Positions 23,516 to 34,310 of a stretch of DNA of 64,000 nucleotides are shown in pieces. The notes under the pieces are model-generated. The model saw nothing but the letters and a program-made list of their open reading frames with translations. It searched no databases and was not told the origin of the DNA. Source of the stretch: Blastomyces gilchristii SLH14081 (lineage: Eukaryota; Ascomycota; Eurotiomycetes; Onygenales; Ajellomycetaceae); contig NW_003101673.1 of the NCBI RefSeq assembly GCF_000003855.2, positions 936,801 to 1,000,800 of the forward strand, in the 5' to 3' direction. Each line of letters opens with the position of its first letter. The first letter of the stretch is position 1. A program made the translations under genes and the position numbers.

Positions 23516-24060
23516 TTCTTTCTCACCAGATTCAGTCATGCTCATATAATCATGACATTCACTCTAGCTTCATGTGAATTAGCATGTCACTAGCATTCAT
23601 GATCATGTAGCCTATCTCTGATGTGACTAGCATTCTGTGTACACTCTCATAAAGAAACTTTCACTATATTACATCACTTATTCACTAACTTTTCTCATTC
23701 TTCAATCATCTTCTTCATCATCATCATCATTGAATATTATCACTATTTCATTTCAGATTACTGCTTCTTCTTCTGTTTAACATCTTCTATCTGTTATCTA
23801 TTACATTGTATGCATTTCTAGTAATGGCTTCTTGTTCCCACAACAAGCATTCTTATAGTGCTCATATCAGGCAGTTTGTTAGCAGTAAGTATAACATGTT
23901 GTGAAATGTGACCAGGACTTGTTTATCTTCTAACAATTGTCAGAATATACTATTATGAATGACACATCTTCTCCACCTTCTTGTACACTCTCAATCATTT
24001 CTGTTTCCTTCTCAGTGAGTTTCTGATCATGTTTTCTGGCACAATTTTGCGTGGACACAG
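23516..24060 (+). other. C 3' region upstream of the antisense ORF, with possible exon and splice donor
   Basis: On the plus strand a frame beginning ATGGCTTCTTGTTCCC (about 23826) encodes MASCSHNKHSYSAHIRQF and runs into GTTAGCAGTAAGT, a good 5' splice-site match, before a stop. Acceptor-like cttctcag sites lie at about 24010-24020. This could be the first exon of the antisense gene that continues at 24061. It is a suggestion only. Confidence 0.3.
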
Positions 24061-24498
24061 ATGCTGATGTTTGTTTTTATTCACATAGAATCTTCACACA
24101 TTGACAGATCTGCATTCACTGATGATAGTGAACTCAATGTTGAATTATTGATTGAGAACTTGAAGAACATGATAATGAAGAAATTGCTCATATCATGTGT
24201 GACTGAGTCTTCTGCATCTTCTCCTGTTCTCTCTGTTTCTTTCTCTGCTGCTCACTCTCAATCTTCTACACCTGTCTCTGTGTCTGGTTCTCCCGCTTCT
24301 GCTACCCCTGTTTCCATGACCCTCACTTCTGCTGCTTCTGGTTTTGCCATCTCTGCTTTCATTATCAGCTCTCCTCATTTCAAGGAGATATTGTATAGAC
24401 TGAATGAACCACATTTCTCAGTGTGTACACTCTCACCCTTCTTATCAATCTCTAGAATAATTTATTGTATAAAGACAATGTATGACATGACTATCTGA
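24061..24498 (+). CDS. Antisense ORF 1 of C, 145 codons
   Basis: Open frame opposite to Gag-Pol: N-terminal MLMFVFIHIESSHIDRSAF, then LIENLKNMIMKKLL, a central Ser/Thr/Ala/Val/Pro-rich stretch of about 60 residues, and a C-terminal FIISSPHFKEILYRLNEPHF block. It aligns with the 149-codon frame of A (12227-12676, minus). No signal peptide or known domain is seen. The opposite strand also has an open Arg/Ser-rich frame (24193-24414), but that composition follows directly from the Ser/Thr-rich antisense codons. Coding status is plausible but unproven. Confidence 0.45.
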   Translation: MLMFVFIHIESSHIDRSAFTDDSELNVELLIENLKNMIMKKLLISCVTESSASSPVLSVSFSAAHSQSSTPVSVSGSPASATPVSMTLTSAASGFAISAFIISSPHFKEILYRLNEPHFSVCTLSPFLSISRIIYCIKTMYDMTI

Positions 24499-24523
24499 AG
24501 CTTGGTCACAAACACTGATTATT

Positions 24524-24808
24524 ATGTTCATTTTAAATATTCATGATGAGACAATTGTTCATTCATTTCAGAGAATTATCTCTTCTCTTAACAGTGTTAA
24601 GATTATAAGTCTTTTCATTTTTCATCTTTTCTTTCTGACACTGATTTTTCTATTTTTAGAGAAAATTATTATGAGTTTTACTGTACACAAAGTTGTGATG
24701 TTCACAGATATTAAGAAGCTTTTTACAACTGTAAAGTTCAATATTGCAGAGACATTCACTCTGACAAATTTCTTCAGAATGATAGATTTATATCAGTCTA
24801 TTCTCTGA
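24524..24808 (+). CDS. Antisense ORF 2 of C, 94 codons
   Basis: Continues the antisense block 25 bp after ORF 1. It has a hydrophobic stretch (IISLFIFHLFFLTLIFLFL), which could be a membrane segment or an artefact of T-rich codons, followed by VVMFTDIKKLFTTVKFNIAE. The C-terminal part recurs in D (60405-60560, minus). It may form one gene with the following frame, separated by a stop at about 24808. Confidence 0.4.
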   Translation: MFILNIHDETIVHSFQRIISSLNSVKIISLFIFHLFFLTLIFLFLEKIIMSFTVHKVVMFTDIKKLFTTVKFNIAETFTLTNFFRMIDLYQSIL

Positions 24809-24826
24809 TATCTGTCATCTGACTTC

Positions 24827-25099
24827 ATGATGCAGGTAAAAGATATCTGTGTTTTCAGAAACAGGAATGCAGATGTTATACTCTTTTACACTCACAGACA
24901 TGAGACTTGTATGTCTTGTCTGAAATGTCATTATGAAAATGAGCTGTTCACATACTGTATTCTGCTTTCTGCATTTCTCTATATCTCTCTCTCTCTTTCT
25001 GAGAAGCCTTGTGCATGTTGTAATTATGTGTACAATTCTAAGGCCAGCAGGTGTTCATTTGATAATTGTTATCCCTGCTTTTGCAGTTTCATATGCTAA
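24827..25099 (+). CDS. Antisense ORF 3 of C, Cys-rich, 90 codons
   Basis: Contains ten or more Cys in patterns such as CMSCLKCHYENE and EKPCACCNYVYNSK...C, with CVF near the start, suggestive of one or two zinc-binding modules. Homologous frames are in D (60114-60383, minus; 89 codons, CETYTPCLRCHCENEL), B (13663-13893, plus) and, decayed, A. Retention of the spacing CxxCxxC in C and D argues for a real ancestral protein. No family is recognised. Confidence 0.5.
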   Translation: MMQVKDICVFRNRNADVILFYTHRHETCMSCLKCHYENELFTYCILLSAFLYISLSLSEKPCACCNYVYNSKASRCSFDNCYPCFCSFIC

Positions 25100-25225
25100 T
25101 AATAGTTCTTAGTTGCTTCAGTGTCAGAGATCATTTTAATTGAAGATGATAACACTGCTGAGACTACTCTCTTTCACTCTTAAGCTTCTTCTATTGCTTT
25201 CTCTTCCTTCTCTGCAGAGAAGGTT

Positions 25226-25486
25226 GTGTGCACACTGAGTTATAAGTGTTCAGTTCTGAGTGACTTCTGTTGTTTGTCTGATTCTGTGTCTCTCTCTTCT
25301 GTTTCTTCTGTCTTCACTCTCTCTGCTCTGACTTCTGGTTCTGCAGGTTCTGTGCTCTTCTTCAATTTTTCTATATGTACATGTACACATTTCTATATTA
25401 GCATTTCAGCTAATCTTGTGATAAATGACATTAATGTCATATGCAGAGTGATAGAGGAATCAGAGACATGTATAATATTGTTGTAA
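25226..25486 (+). CDS. Antisense ORF 4 of C, Ser-rich, 86 codons
   Basis: MCTLSYKCSVLSDFCCL, then a Ser/Val stretch, then FFNFSICTCTHFYISISANLVINDINVICRVIEESE. It matches D 59721-59987 (minus, 88 codons) and A 11229-11507 (minus, 92 codons), all without stops. The conserved C-terminal NLVINDINV(I/V)xRxIEKSE block is the best-kept part. Function unknown; it may be the last exon of the antisense gene. Confidence 0.5.
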   Translation: MCTLSYKCSVLSDFCCLSDSVSLSSVSSVFTLSALTSGSAGSVLFFNFSICTCTHFYISISANLVINDINVICRVIEESETCIILL

Positions 25487-25699
25487 GAGTGACTTGCAGC
25501 TCTTGAATTCCTTGCAGATCTTGAGTTTTGAGATTTTCTTTGTTTTTGATGTTTTTCAGATGATGTTGGAAATAGATTAAACATGTAATGTATGAAAATG
25601 AATGAAGTGTGTATGATAACATTTGTCTTTTGCAGTCAATTCTTACAGTTGATGATCAATTTATTATTTCTTTTCTTATGCTTTTTCTTTATCTGCTAG

Positions 25700-26520
25700 T
25701 CACTACTCTTACATGATCTCTATATGATACAGTGTTCAGTGACTAGATTCAGCAGCTTTCATCTTTTGTAATTCTGTCTCATATATTATACTGTCTCTCT
25801 TCACTCACTCAGATCACTACAGTGAACAGCTCATTGAAACTAATCTCACTCAATCTCTGAGCATTCTCAGAGATTAAGATGACTTGATCTCATATATCTG
25901 CAGATGTTTCAGATAGTTCATCCTCTGTGATCTCTACAATTGAACTAGTGTAAACAGTTGAATTCAACTCTGAATTTCTTTTTCTTCTGTGATCTGACTC
26001 ATATGCAAGTCTGCTGCTCTGAGACTGCTCTTTACTGTGTTACACTCACTGTCTGCAGCATATTATTGTATAACTGGCTACAGTCTCATCACTTATTAAA
26101 GTGTGATATTTATCTGATTTCTTTATTTCTTCTCATTCTTTTCTTATAATTGTGGAAAGATCAGAATAAGTGAGATTATCTGATTTGTAAGTGTCTATGA
26201 TTTCTCTTACTTTGTGAGACTTTTCAATTGTAAGTCTCTTCTTTTTCAATACTGATAATAGTGCTGTGAATAATCATAATTCACTCAGATCTTGCATCTT
26301 TGCTTTTATAAGTTATGAATTATTTATTAAGTTGTGTAAGATCTGTCCCTCTGATTCTTTCAATGTATATGTTCTCAGAAAATGTGATTTGAGTATTTTA
26401 TATAACTCAAACCATCTAGGTTGAAACTTCTCAGAACTCTCATTATGTATGAGAACTTATATTCTCATCTTGAGACTTGATTTCTTAACTAGTGAGTCTT
26501 ATATTCTTTTCAATTGAATT
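25700..26520 (-). pseudogene. C Pol C-terminal extension and GPY/F-like region
   Basis: Minus-strand counterpart of A 10190-10960: decayed pieces from the GPY/F-like module (26480-26360) to the unknown extension (26300-25890). It has stops and no autonomous domain beyond that described for A. Confidence 0.55.
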
Positions 26521-26522
26521 GC

Positions 26523-27620
26523 TCAGTTCAGAAGTAACTTGTTAGCTTTTGCATGTGCATGACTGATCTCTTTCAATCTTGGTTCTGTGTCTGCGACTGC
26601 TGCATCTGCAACTGCTACTGCTGTGTCTGTAACTGCTGTTCCTGCTACATCTGTGACTATTATATTCATGACTGTTGCATCTGTGACTGTTGTGTCTGCA
26701 ACTGCTATTCTCTTCTTCACCTTTTCTGAAGCATTCTCTGGGATGCGCGGATGCAATTCATACAACAGGTAGAATGGTGAATGCTTGAAGACTGCATGCT
26801 GTTGAATCTGTGTGACCAGTAGCATCTGCCTGAGATATTCATTTCATAGTCTTATAGACTTGTTCACTAGATATTTCATCAGCATGTTATCTAAGATTTC
26901 ATTTCAGTGTTTCATCTTCTCATTCATCTGCAGATGATATGATGTTGTTCTATAATATCTTGTCTGTAACTGGCTCACAAAATGCCTCATCACTTCTTCT
27001 ATGAGATTCACACTATTATCAGTTAGGATCTCACGCGGCATTTCATAGTTGACATAGATTTCATCATGTAGGAACTTCATCATCACCTTCTCTATTGCCT
27101 CTGAAACTGATTTCGCGACTGATCAGCCAGTAGTGTAATCAATAGCAGTGATTATTCATTGATTTTCATTTGATGTTCGCAGTAATATGTCTATGAGATT
27201 CATCTCTCATTGTTTGAACAGTTGTATTATACACTTTATCTGATATTGTACTTTCTTGCATTCTAATTCTTTCTTAGATTCTTTTGTGACCTGATAATTC
27301 GGGCACTTGTGAGTGTATGTCTGAATGTTCTCAGTCATGCTTGATCAGTATACTCTTGATTTGAGTACACTCATGAGTTCAGGGCTTTCTAAGTGATCAA
27401 ATTTCTTATGCATGTGAGTCATCAAGTTGTGTCTAAATGAAGATTCTAGATAGAGAGCTTCTGTGTATTCTAGATCACAGTAAAGCACAATGTTGTTTTT
27501 CAATTTCTCCAGCTTGAAGTTCAGAAGCATCTCTTCTACTTCTTTCATAAGATGCTTATTATTCAACATCTTGTCATTCTTCAAGTGAGAGATTATGATA
27601 TTCACTCATTCTGATTCCTT
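26523..27620 (-). pseudogene. Integrase remnant of C
   Basis: The piece 27345-27605 ends MHKKFDHLESPELMSVLKSRVY (HH of the zinc domain). The piece 26904-27086 reads ILTDNSVNLIEEVMRHF...TTSYHLQMNEKMKH, close to the catalytic-core consensus ILTDNG...TxYHPQTNGKxE. The piece 26523-26825 begins TQIQQHAVFKHSPFYLLYELH and then expands into alternating Val/Thr/Ala/Asp units, longer than in A or D. This is the best-preserved integrase here, but with stops between the pieces. Confidence 0.9.
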
Positions 27621-27699
27621 GCATTCTCTCAGTGTGTTTAATATGAATGTTTCTTATATTTGATTTGCAGAATTCTCATTCATGAAATCAAGTCTGTGA

Positions 27700-28960
27700 C
27701 TGATTGTATCAGGCATCACAGCATCTGATCTCTTTCAGTATTTAATATAAAGATTATATGCTTAGAACTCTGAGATTCAATATACTAAGTATTTGAAAGG
27801 TTTTATTATCAATTATAGATAGACAAGGCTTTCATGATCTGTGATCACTGTTGTTATATACTTATTATTGATATATCTATTTCATAATATCAGTGTATGC
27901 TTGATTGCTAGCAATTTCTTTTCATATACTAAGTAATTGAGCTCAGCATCTGATAGTTTTCTATCATTATATGTCACTGAGTACAGCTTGTCATTCTTGC
28001 TTATCTGTAGAAGAGTATCTCTGATAGCTCATTCAGATGCATCTGTCTCAATGTAGAAAGATTTATTATGATTTGATTGAATAAGCACTGAAGATGTTAT
28101 TATATATTCTCTCAGTGTGAGAAAAGCCTCTTTGCATGTGATATTTCAGATGATTGAATGAAACTTCTTCTTTCACAGATTTGTATCTGTTTCTCTTAAG
28201 AGATCTGAGAGTGATGCAGATATTTATACAAAATCCTTGATGAATCTGTGATAGTATGAGATTAACTCAAGAAACTATTGTATATAATATATGTTTCTCA
28301 GTCACAGTTAATTTACTATAACATTCAATTTCTTCAGAATGAAGTGTATACAGTTATCACTCACTACATATTCTATAAACTTCAACTCTTTCATTTCAAA
28401 CACACACTTGATTGATTTGATGTAGAGCTTATGCTCTGTCAGAGTTATAAGCACTTTATCAAGATGCTTCAGATATTCATTATATGAGTTTGAAAAGACT
28501 AGAATGTTATCAAGATATATAAGATATGAGATTTCATTCTGTTTATAAAGAATTGTATTCATCATCATTTAGAAGATGACAGACACATTTGTCAGACTGA
28601 ATGATATTATCAGAAATTCAAACTTTTCTCATTATGTATTAAACATAGTTTATGAAACTGACAGTTCATCTATACAGATCTGTCAGTATTCTGAGAGAAG
28701 ATTGATCTTTAATAGATATCAGATGTTCTCAACTGTATTCAACTATTGTTGAATTTATGACAGTGAATATTCATTCTTGATTATAAGCTTATTAAGTGCT
28801 TAATAATTGATACACATCTGTCACTTCTCACTCATCTTTTTCATGAATAGGACTGAAAAGCCTCACATACTTGATGAGAATTGTATGAGACTATATTCTA
28901 GAAGGTCTGTGATCTGACACTTCTGTTCTTCAAGATATGTTTATGACAGAGAGTATGTAT
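27700..28960 (-). pseudogene. Reverse transcriptase and RNase H remnant of C
   Basis: The piece 28308-28568 holds SYLIYLDNILVFSNSYNEYL with one of the two catalytic Asp kept, followed by KCVFEMKELKFIEYVVSD. RNase H blocks (TDAS-like near 28040, YEKKLLAIKH-like near 27915) follow towards 27700. The plus-strand frame 28966-29193 is a shadow. It is inactive because of stops. Confidence 0.88.
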
Positions 28961-29199
28961 TTTGATTGACTGGTTTTATGTTCTCTGTGTCAATCTCATG
29001 TACAAATCCTTGTTTCAGCAGCAATTTCAGTGAAAGATCTGTTCAGAAGATCTTCTCATGCTTCTTGAGAAGCTTCTTCATATGCTTATTCTTCTGTATA
29101 TTCTTTATCTTGATTTTCTTCACTTTCAGGTTCTGTATTACATACAGAATGTTTTCAGATAAGATCTTGCAAATCATTCTCTTTACTTATTAATATATA

Positions 29200-31035
29200 A
29201 GCAGATTTAATTCTTCTATATCAGAGATGTGAAATGTTCTTCTCATATCAGTTAATAGAATTGTATGAACTGCTTTCTTTCTATCAGTCAACTACATATG
29301 ATATGTACATTATTGAATCTGTGAATTGAACCTTTAAAATCAATTGAGTCTGAGAATAAGATTATATTTCACATTCTGCAGCTCTTGTGCTTAAATATAG
29401 CAAGATCATTCTCTGAAGTGTAAGAAAACTCTTACTTTTACAGGTAATATCAAATATCAGTTATCAGATAATCTTATATATTGAGAATTCTTCACTCAGC
29501 AGACCTCTTTCAGTCTTTGAATCATATAATTATCAATATATTATATAGAAGCTTCTGTGTCTGCTAATACTTTTGCAGTCATCTCTCAATTCTTACTCAA
29601 GTGTCTCTCATACATTAATATTTCAGGTCTTAAGGCATTGAGATAAGTATTCACTTCATTCTTATCTGCTTCTCAGTCAGAAGCCTGCTTTCTCTTAGTG
29701 TTCACAGAATTCAGAGAATCATCTAACATGAGTATCTCTTTCACTTTAAAGACTTTTCATAGAATATCAGTAAGTGTCTTCAAGCTCACTGATTCTGCTA
29801 GTTTTTTGACTCTCTTGCTTCTCTTGACTGCATACACTGAGTGCAATCTTTTATATCATGATTTTGATATTCATAGTTGAAGTAAGCTTAATACTTACAA
29901 TATCAAGATTTTCACTCAGAGAATCTCTTTTTCAGAGCATTCAGCACTTTAGCAATGACATTCAGATCTAGATTCATCACATCTGAGTATGTGACTTATG
30001 TTATAGAAGTCTGATTATCTGTTCTCTGCTGAGACATACTTAATTACAGTATTTTCTGTTATAATTGACTCACTTGTTTCTGTATAATGAGAATATTGTA
30101 TGCTTTCTTCACTGTGTCTGACTGTGAGATTAAGCATTTTCATTCTACTCTTAACTCAGGCATAAGATCATGAATGAAGATCTGTAAACAGAAAGATGTT
30201 GAAAGCTCTTCATTCAATGTGAGATAGTGTAAGCTGAAGTGTGTGAAGTATAATGTAAGATTACTCACTTATCTACACTCAGTGAAGTGTTTATAATGCT
30301 TATCTCATACATTCACTTTCTCAAAGTTATGCAAGATTTATTTGAAAAACTTATTTCATGTTTATGAAAATGAATATCACTCTGAGTCTGTGAGATTCAT
30401 CTTTTCATCAGTTATTCATAATGACTTTACTTTTTTATGTAGAAACACAGTAGATCTTAAGACTTGTTAAAATTCTGTTAACTGTCTGTCTGTGAGTTCA
30501 TATTTGATTTGATAATATAATCATATCTGACTTAGTCAGCTGATTGCAGCATCATTTTTTCAGTTACTATTAAAGCTTGATAACTTCAGCAGATCTTCTG
30601 ACTTGATATATTTCATGCTCAGATTCTCATTCTATGCAGCAGTCTTCAATGATGTGTATACTTCTGAAGAGGTTATGAACAATTGTAGTGAGATCTTCAG
30701 ATTCAGTATAGTTATCTATCTGTGTAAATGTTTAATCTCTCACTGCAGATCTAAGATCTGGTTTTCTCTATTCTTATTGATGATGATGATTGTGTTGATG
30801 AAGCTCTTCATAGTAAATGCTTGATTCACAGTGAATGTCAATTGTTGTTTAACTTCTGTCTTGGCCTGTCACTGCATATACAAGGCCTCAATCTTGTTTA
30901 GAATTCTTGTATGTGTACAGAGTTTTGATTTCAGTTCAGCAGTCTCAGCTGCTTTTCTTACTGCTTTGAGTAAACTCTCTGAGAGGTTCTGCATATCTTT
31001 CAGTTCAGATAGCAGAGAAGAATATTGTTTATATT
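29200..31035 (-). pseudogene. gag: Gag and protease remnant of C
   Basis: Minus-strand Gag from the leader at about 31035 to a CCHC-like knuckle at about 29850-29890 (YFNYEYQNHDIKD, Cys lost to Tyr). A protease-like VLADTEAS segment lies near 29565. The plus-strand frames 30603-30824, 30831-31037 and 29698-29880 are shadows of it. It is read by comparison with A and D. Confidence 0.7.
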
Positions 31036-31490
31036 AACTAGAGAAGATATTCATTTTGATGATTTCTTATTGATTATATAATGTCTATTGTTATATTACT
31101 GTATTGTTATATCACTATATTATTATATCACTATATCATTATATGATTTCTGTTATCATTGTATAACTTCAGTGATGATCACTCTCTCTCTTTTTATTCT
31201 TCTTTTAAGTAGAGAGTGAACTTCTTTGAATCTGGTTCACTGCTTTCATTCTCTTTCTCACATCTCATCTGTTTGTGTCTCATACATGGCATTCATCTGA
31301 GTGTGGAGTTTTCCCTTAACAAGTGAAGCAGTATTAATCAGATGCTCTTTCACTCACTACTCTTTATATGCTATCTTTTGAGGTGTTCTAGAACCACACT
31401 GGCATGATAACTATGAATCACTTTGTAGACAGAATTATCATATTCTGAAGAAGTCTGCACTTCTCACCAGTTTTTAGACATGCTATCAGA

Positions 31491-31657
31491 TGTGATTCAA
31501 AGATTGCTTAAGCCAGTGTATGATTACAGGTGTACACTGGCTTCTTATATATCATATGCTAAATTAATTAGCGGCCGCTATGGCCCCTTTACACTCGTAA
31601 GCAAGTTCGGAAGCGGCCGCGTTATTATCCGACGGCCGTATGTTCTTCCGAACCACA
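31491..31657 (-). repeat. 5' LTR of C (right)
   Basis: The outer right part is almost pristine (gcggccgcgttattatccga, ttcttccgaacc). The inner left part is converted (ccagtgtatgattacaggtg). It is the mirror image of the damage in the 3' LTR at 23349-23515. TATA-like cttatatat is read as atatataag on the minus strand. Confidence 0.92.
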
Positions 31658-31661
31658 GTTT

Positions 31662-33116
31662 CTGTAAATCTTCTTCAGATTTTAGAGAGATCTTATAATT
31701 CAAAGATAGCTCTTGTGAATCTCTCAGCTCTTAGATCTGAGTTTTCACACTCTGCTTATTATAAGAGCAGATTCTCAGTTTTTATTATTCAGCTCATTCA
31801 CTCTATAAGCTTTAGAAACACTACAGTGATCTGAGATTCTGAGTTTATTAATATTTCTCATACTTGCAGAGCAGTAGTACTGCAGTACAGTCTCTTTCTA
31901 TAAGTAAGTATTTTCATCAGAGAAGTAACAGATTCAGATATCAGCTTTAAGACTTTTAAGAAGACTGTTACTGACTCTGTTCATAACTTCTTAAATTTCT
32001 ATTTTGATTTATCTGAATAGTTTATACAGAGATGTTCTGATTTAGAATAGATGAAGTAGAGTTTCTTTTTCTTAATCTCTCTATTATATATTTTATTTAT
32101 AAGAGCTTATAAAGCTCTCTCTTTCTACTCAGTAGTCAGATACAAATCTCTCTGTATCTTATTATCTTTTTCTAATAAATCTGTTCTCTGTTATTCTGAC
32201 TCTTATAAGACTGATTAGTAATCTGCTCTTCACAGATCTGTGACTCTTATAGTAATCTGTAAGCAGTGAATAAGAGTCATCAGTTTCTTCAGAGTTAAGA
32301 ACTTAGAGTCTTACTCAATGAGCTTATTCTGCATATTTTTATTCAGCTTCTTTATAAATATTATTATTCAGATCTTGTTTCAGAGCTCTGTTTTCACAGA
32401 TCTTAATTCATATTATAATTTTATAAAGTATTGTAAGTAGTCTTCATCAGATTTCTTATCTCTTTTTCTAATATTAATAATTACAGTTCAGATATTCTCT
32501 GTTCAGCTTACAGAGTCTCTTAACTTATTCTCTAAATAGATCTTGAGAACAGATCAGCAGAATCTCTCATAATTATTCTCTAGATAATTCAGTCAGTTCT
32601 TGACTTCAGTGTAATAGAGATCTGTTATTATATAGATGACAGCTTCTTCATCTTTTATATTACATAGTCAGACTTATAAGTCAATTTCAAATACAAACTT
32701 ATAAAAGCTTTTATAGATTGTGATTTAATAAGTGATCTTAAGTAATTGTAACTTAAGAAAGTTTCTTTTCAGTTTATAAGTATCTCTGAAGATTATATCT
32801 AGAGACTCAGTTTGAGAATGTTTGCAGATAGTAAGTATTTCTTGTAGAAAAATAGCTTAATTCTGTGAAAGATGCTTAAGAATGTTCTTCACTGAGATTG
32901 ATTTATTCATGAGTTTGAAGAGTTCTTCTATCACAGATGTAGAGAATGATATTCTATGAGTAGTTAATAAGTTCTCTAAGACTTCTTTTATAGAGATTAT
33001 TCATGATTCAGATGACTGCTTCTGAGTGTCTGTAGTAGAGTTTACAGAGATTAAAGTATATAAGTTTCTAGTTCTTTCAGTTATAACAGGCAGTTGCTGA
33101 CTGACTGAGCTTGAAA
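31662..33116 (-). pseudogene. gag: E Gag remnant
   Basis: Minus-strand region between the 5' LTR of E and the insertion of C. Near 32018-32055 it reads YFIYSKSEHLCINY, a decayed CX2CX4HX4C zinc knuckle with Cys replaced by Tyr, at the Gag C-terminus. Upstream is Lys/Glu-rich sequence of the kind found in chromovirus Gag. The start is not identifiable, and no tRNA-type primer site (TGG...) follows the LTR (tttcaagctcagtc). Confidence 0.6.
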
Positions 33117-33374
33117 TGTAAGAATAAGTGCTTACAGACAATTATTCAGGTGTTTACAGCTTGATATGATATGTACTGTTAATTACTAGAAGTATTCATG
33201 ATAGAAAGATAAAATGTAGAGATTAAATGTATAATAGCATTCAAGCTGAGTTATGAATAGTATTCACAAACTCCAGTCTATATAGTTGTGTGTAGCCAAG
33301 GGCCGCTAGCCCTATTGATTATGTGAGAGATAGGAATAGAGGTAAAGAATCTGCAAGAAGCGGGATTTGTTACA
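33117..33374 (-). repeat. 5' LTR of E (right)
   Basis: 258 bp. The outer right end is intact (agcgggatttgttaca, aggaatagaggt). The inner left end is converted (gtgcttacagacaatt against gtgctcgcaggcgatt in the left LTR). It is followed by the target copy tctac (33375-33379). Confidence 0.9.
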
Positions 33375-33379
33375 TCTAC

Positions 33380-34310
33380 TGTGTCTGCAACTACTGTTCT
33401 CTCTCTCATCTTTTTCAAAGCATTCTCCGGGATGCGCGGATGCAATTTATACAACAGGTAGAATAATGAATGCTTAAAGACTGCATACTGCTGAATTCAT
33501 ATGACTAATAGTATCTGACTAAGATATTCATCTCACAATCTCATAGACTTGCTCACTAGATATTTTATTAGTATGTTACTCAAGATTTTATTCAAGTATT
33601 TCACTTTTCTATTTATCTGCAGATGATATGACATTGTTCTACAGTGTCTTATCTGTAACTGACTTATAAAATGCCTTACTACTTCTTCTATGAGATTCAC
33701 ACTGTTATCAGTTAGAATCTCACACAGTATTTCATAGTTAATATAGATTTTATTATATAGAAACTTCATCACTATCTTCTCTATTATCTCTGAAACTGCT
33801 TTTACAACTGATCAGTCAGTAGCATAGTTAATAGCAGAGATTATTTAATAATTTTCATTTGATATTTACAGCAGTATATTTATAAGATTCATCTCTCATT
33901 GTTTGAATAACTGTATTATATATTTTATCTGATGTTGTACTTTCTTATATTCTAATACTTTCTTAGATTCTTTCACAATCTAATAATTCAGGCACTCATG
34001 AGTGTATATCTGAATGTTCTCAGTCATGCTTAATTAGTATACTCTTGATTTAAGTATACTCATGAGTTCAGAGCTTTCTAAGTGACTGAATTCCTTGTAC
34101 ATGTGAGTTACTAAGTCATATCTAAATGAATGTTCTAGATAGAGAGCTTCTGTGTATTCTAGATTACAGTAAAGCATAATATTATTTTTCAATTTTCTTA
34201 GCTTGAAGTTCAGAAGCATCTCTTCTATCACTTTTATAAGATGCTTATTATCTGATATTTTACTATTCTTTAAGTGAGAGATTATTATATTCACTTATTC
34301 TGATTTCTTG
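33380..34310 (-). pseudogene. Integrase remnant of B
   Basis: The pieces 33533-33772 (ILTDNSVNLIEEVVRHF, NILIKYLVSK) and 34034-34294 (MYKEFSHLESSELMSILKS) are the integrase core and zinc domain in the minus frame. The C-terminal region lies on the other side of E at 14942-15895. A CpG-keeping patch ccgggatgcgcggatgc at about 33428 also occurs in C at about 26740. Confidence 0.85.

Larger units (their letters stand above)
23349..31657 (-). mobile_element. Ty3/gypsy family-1 element C, full length
   Basis: 8,309 bp with 167-bp LTRs at 23349-23515 and 31491-31657, flanked by gttt inside element E. It has the same gene order as A, read on the minus strand. It is the least decayed family member: it has the longest antisense frames, a YLDN reverse transcriptase box and the most CpG left in its LTR edges. 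It must postdate E, which in turn postdates B. Confidence 0.93.
15901..33374 (-). mobile_element. Ty3/gypsy chromodomain element E
   Basis: LTRs are 15901-16158 and 33117-33374 (258 bp each; tgtaagaata...ttgttaca). They are flanked by the 5-bp duplication tctac in the integrase region of B. After removal of C and the chimeric retroposon, E is 7,251 bp. Read on the minus strand: LTR, Gag (33110 to about 31990), RT (about 23100-22387, interrupted by the chimera), RNase H and integrase (20476 to about 18300), a chromodomain-like block (about 18190-18030), a ~1.9-kb tail and the LTR. The motifs match the chromovirus branch (Tf2/MAGGY-like) of fungal Ty3/gypsy. It is a different family from A-D. 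Confidence 0.9.

Noticed and set aside
24193..24414. An SR-type (Arg/Ser-rich) protein on the minus strand, also at 4721-4915
   Set aside because: It is the reverse complement of Ser/Thr-rich tct repeats in the antisense ORF; the Arg/Ser bias follows automatically and the frame is not open in A.
26587..26772. Ala/Thr/Val repeat protein on the plus strand
   Set aside because: It is the antisense shadow of the integrase linker repeat.
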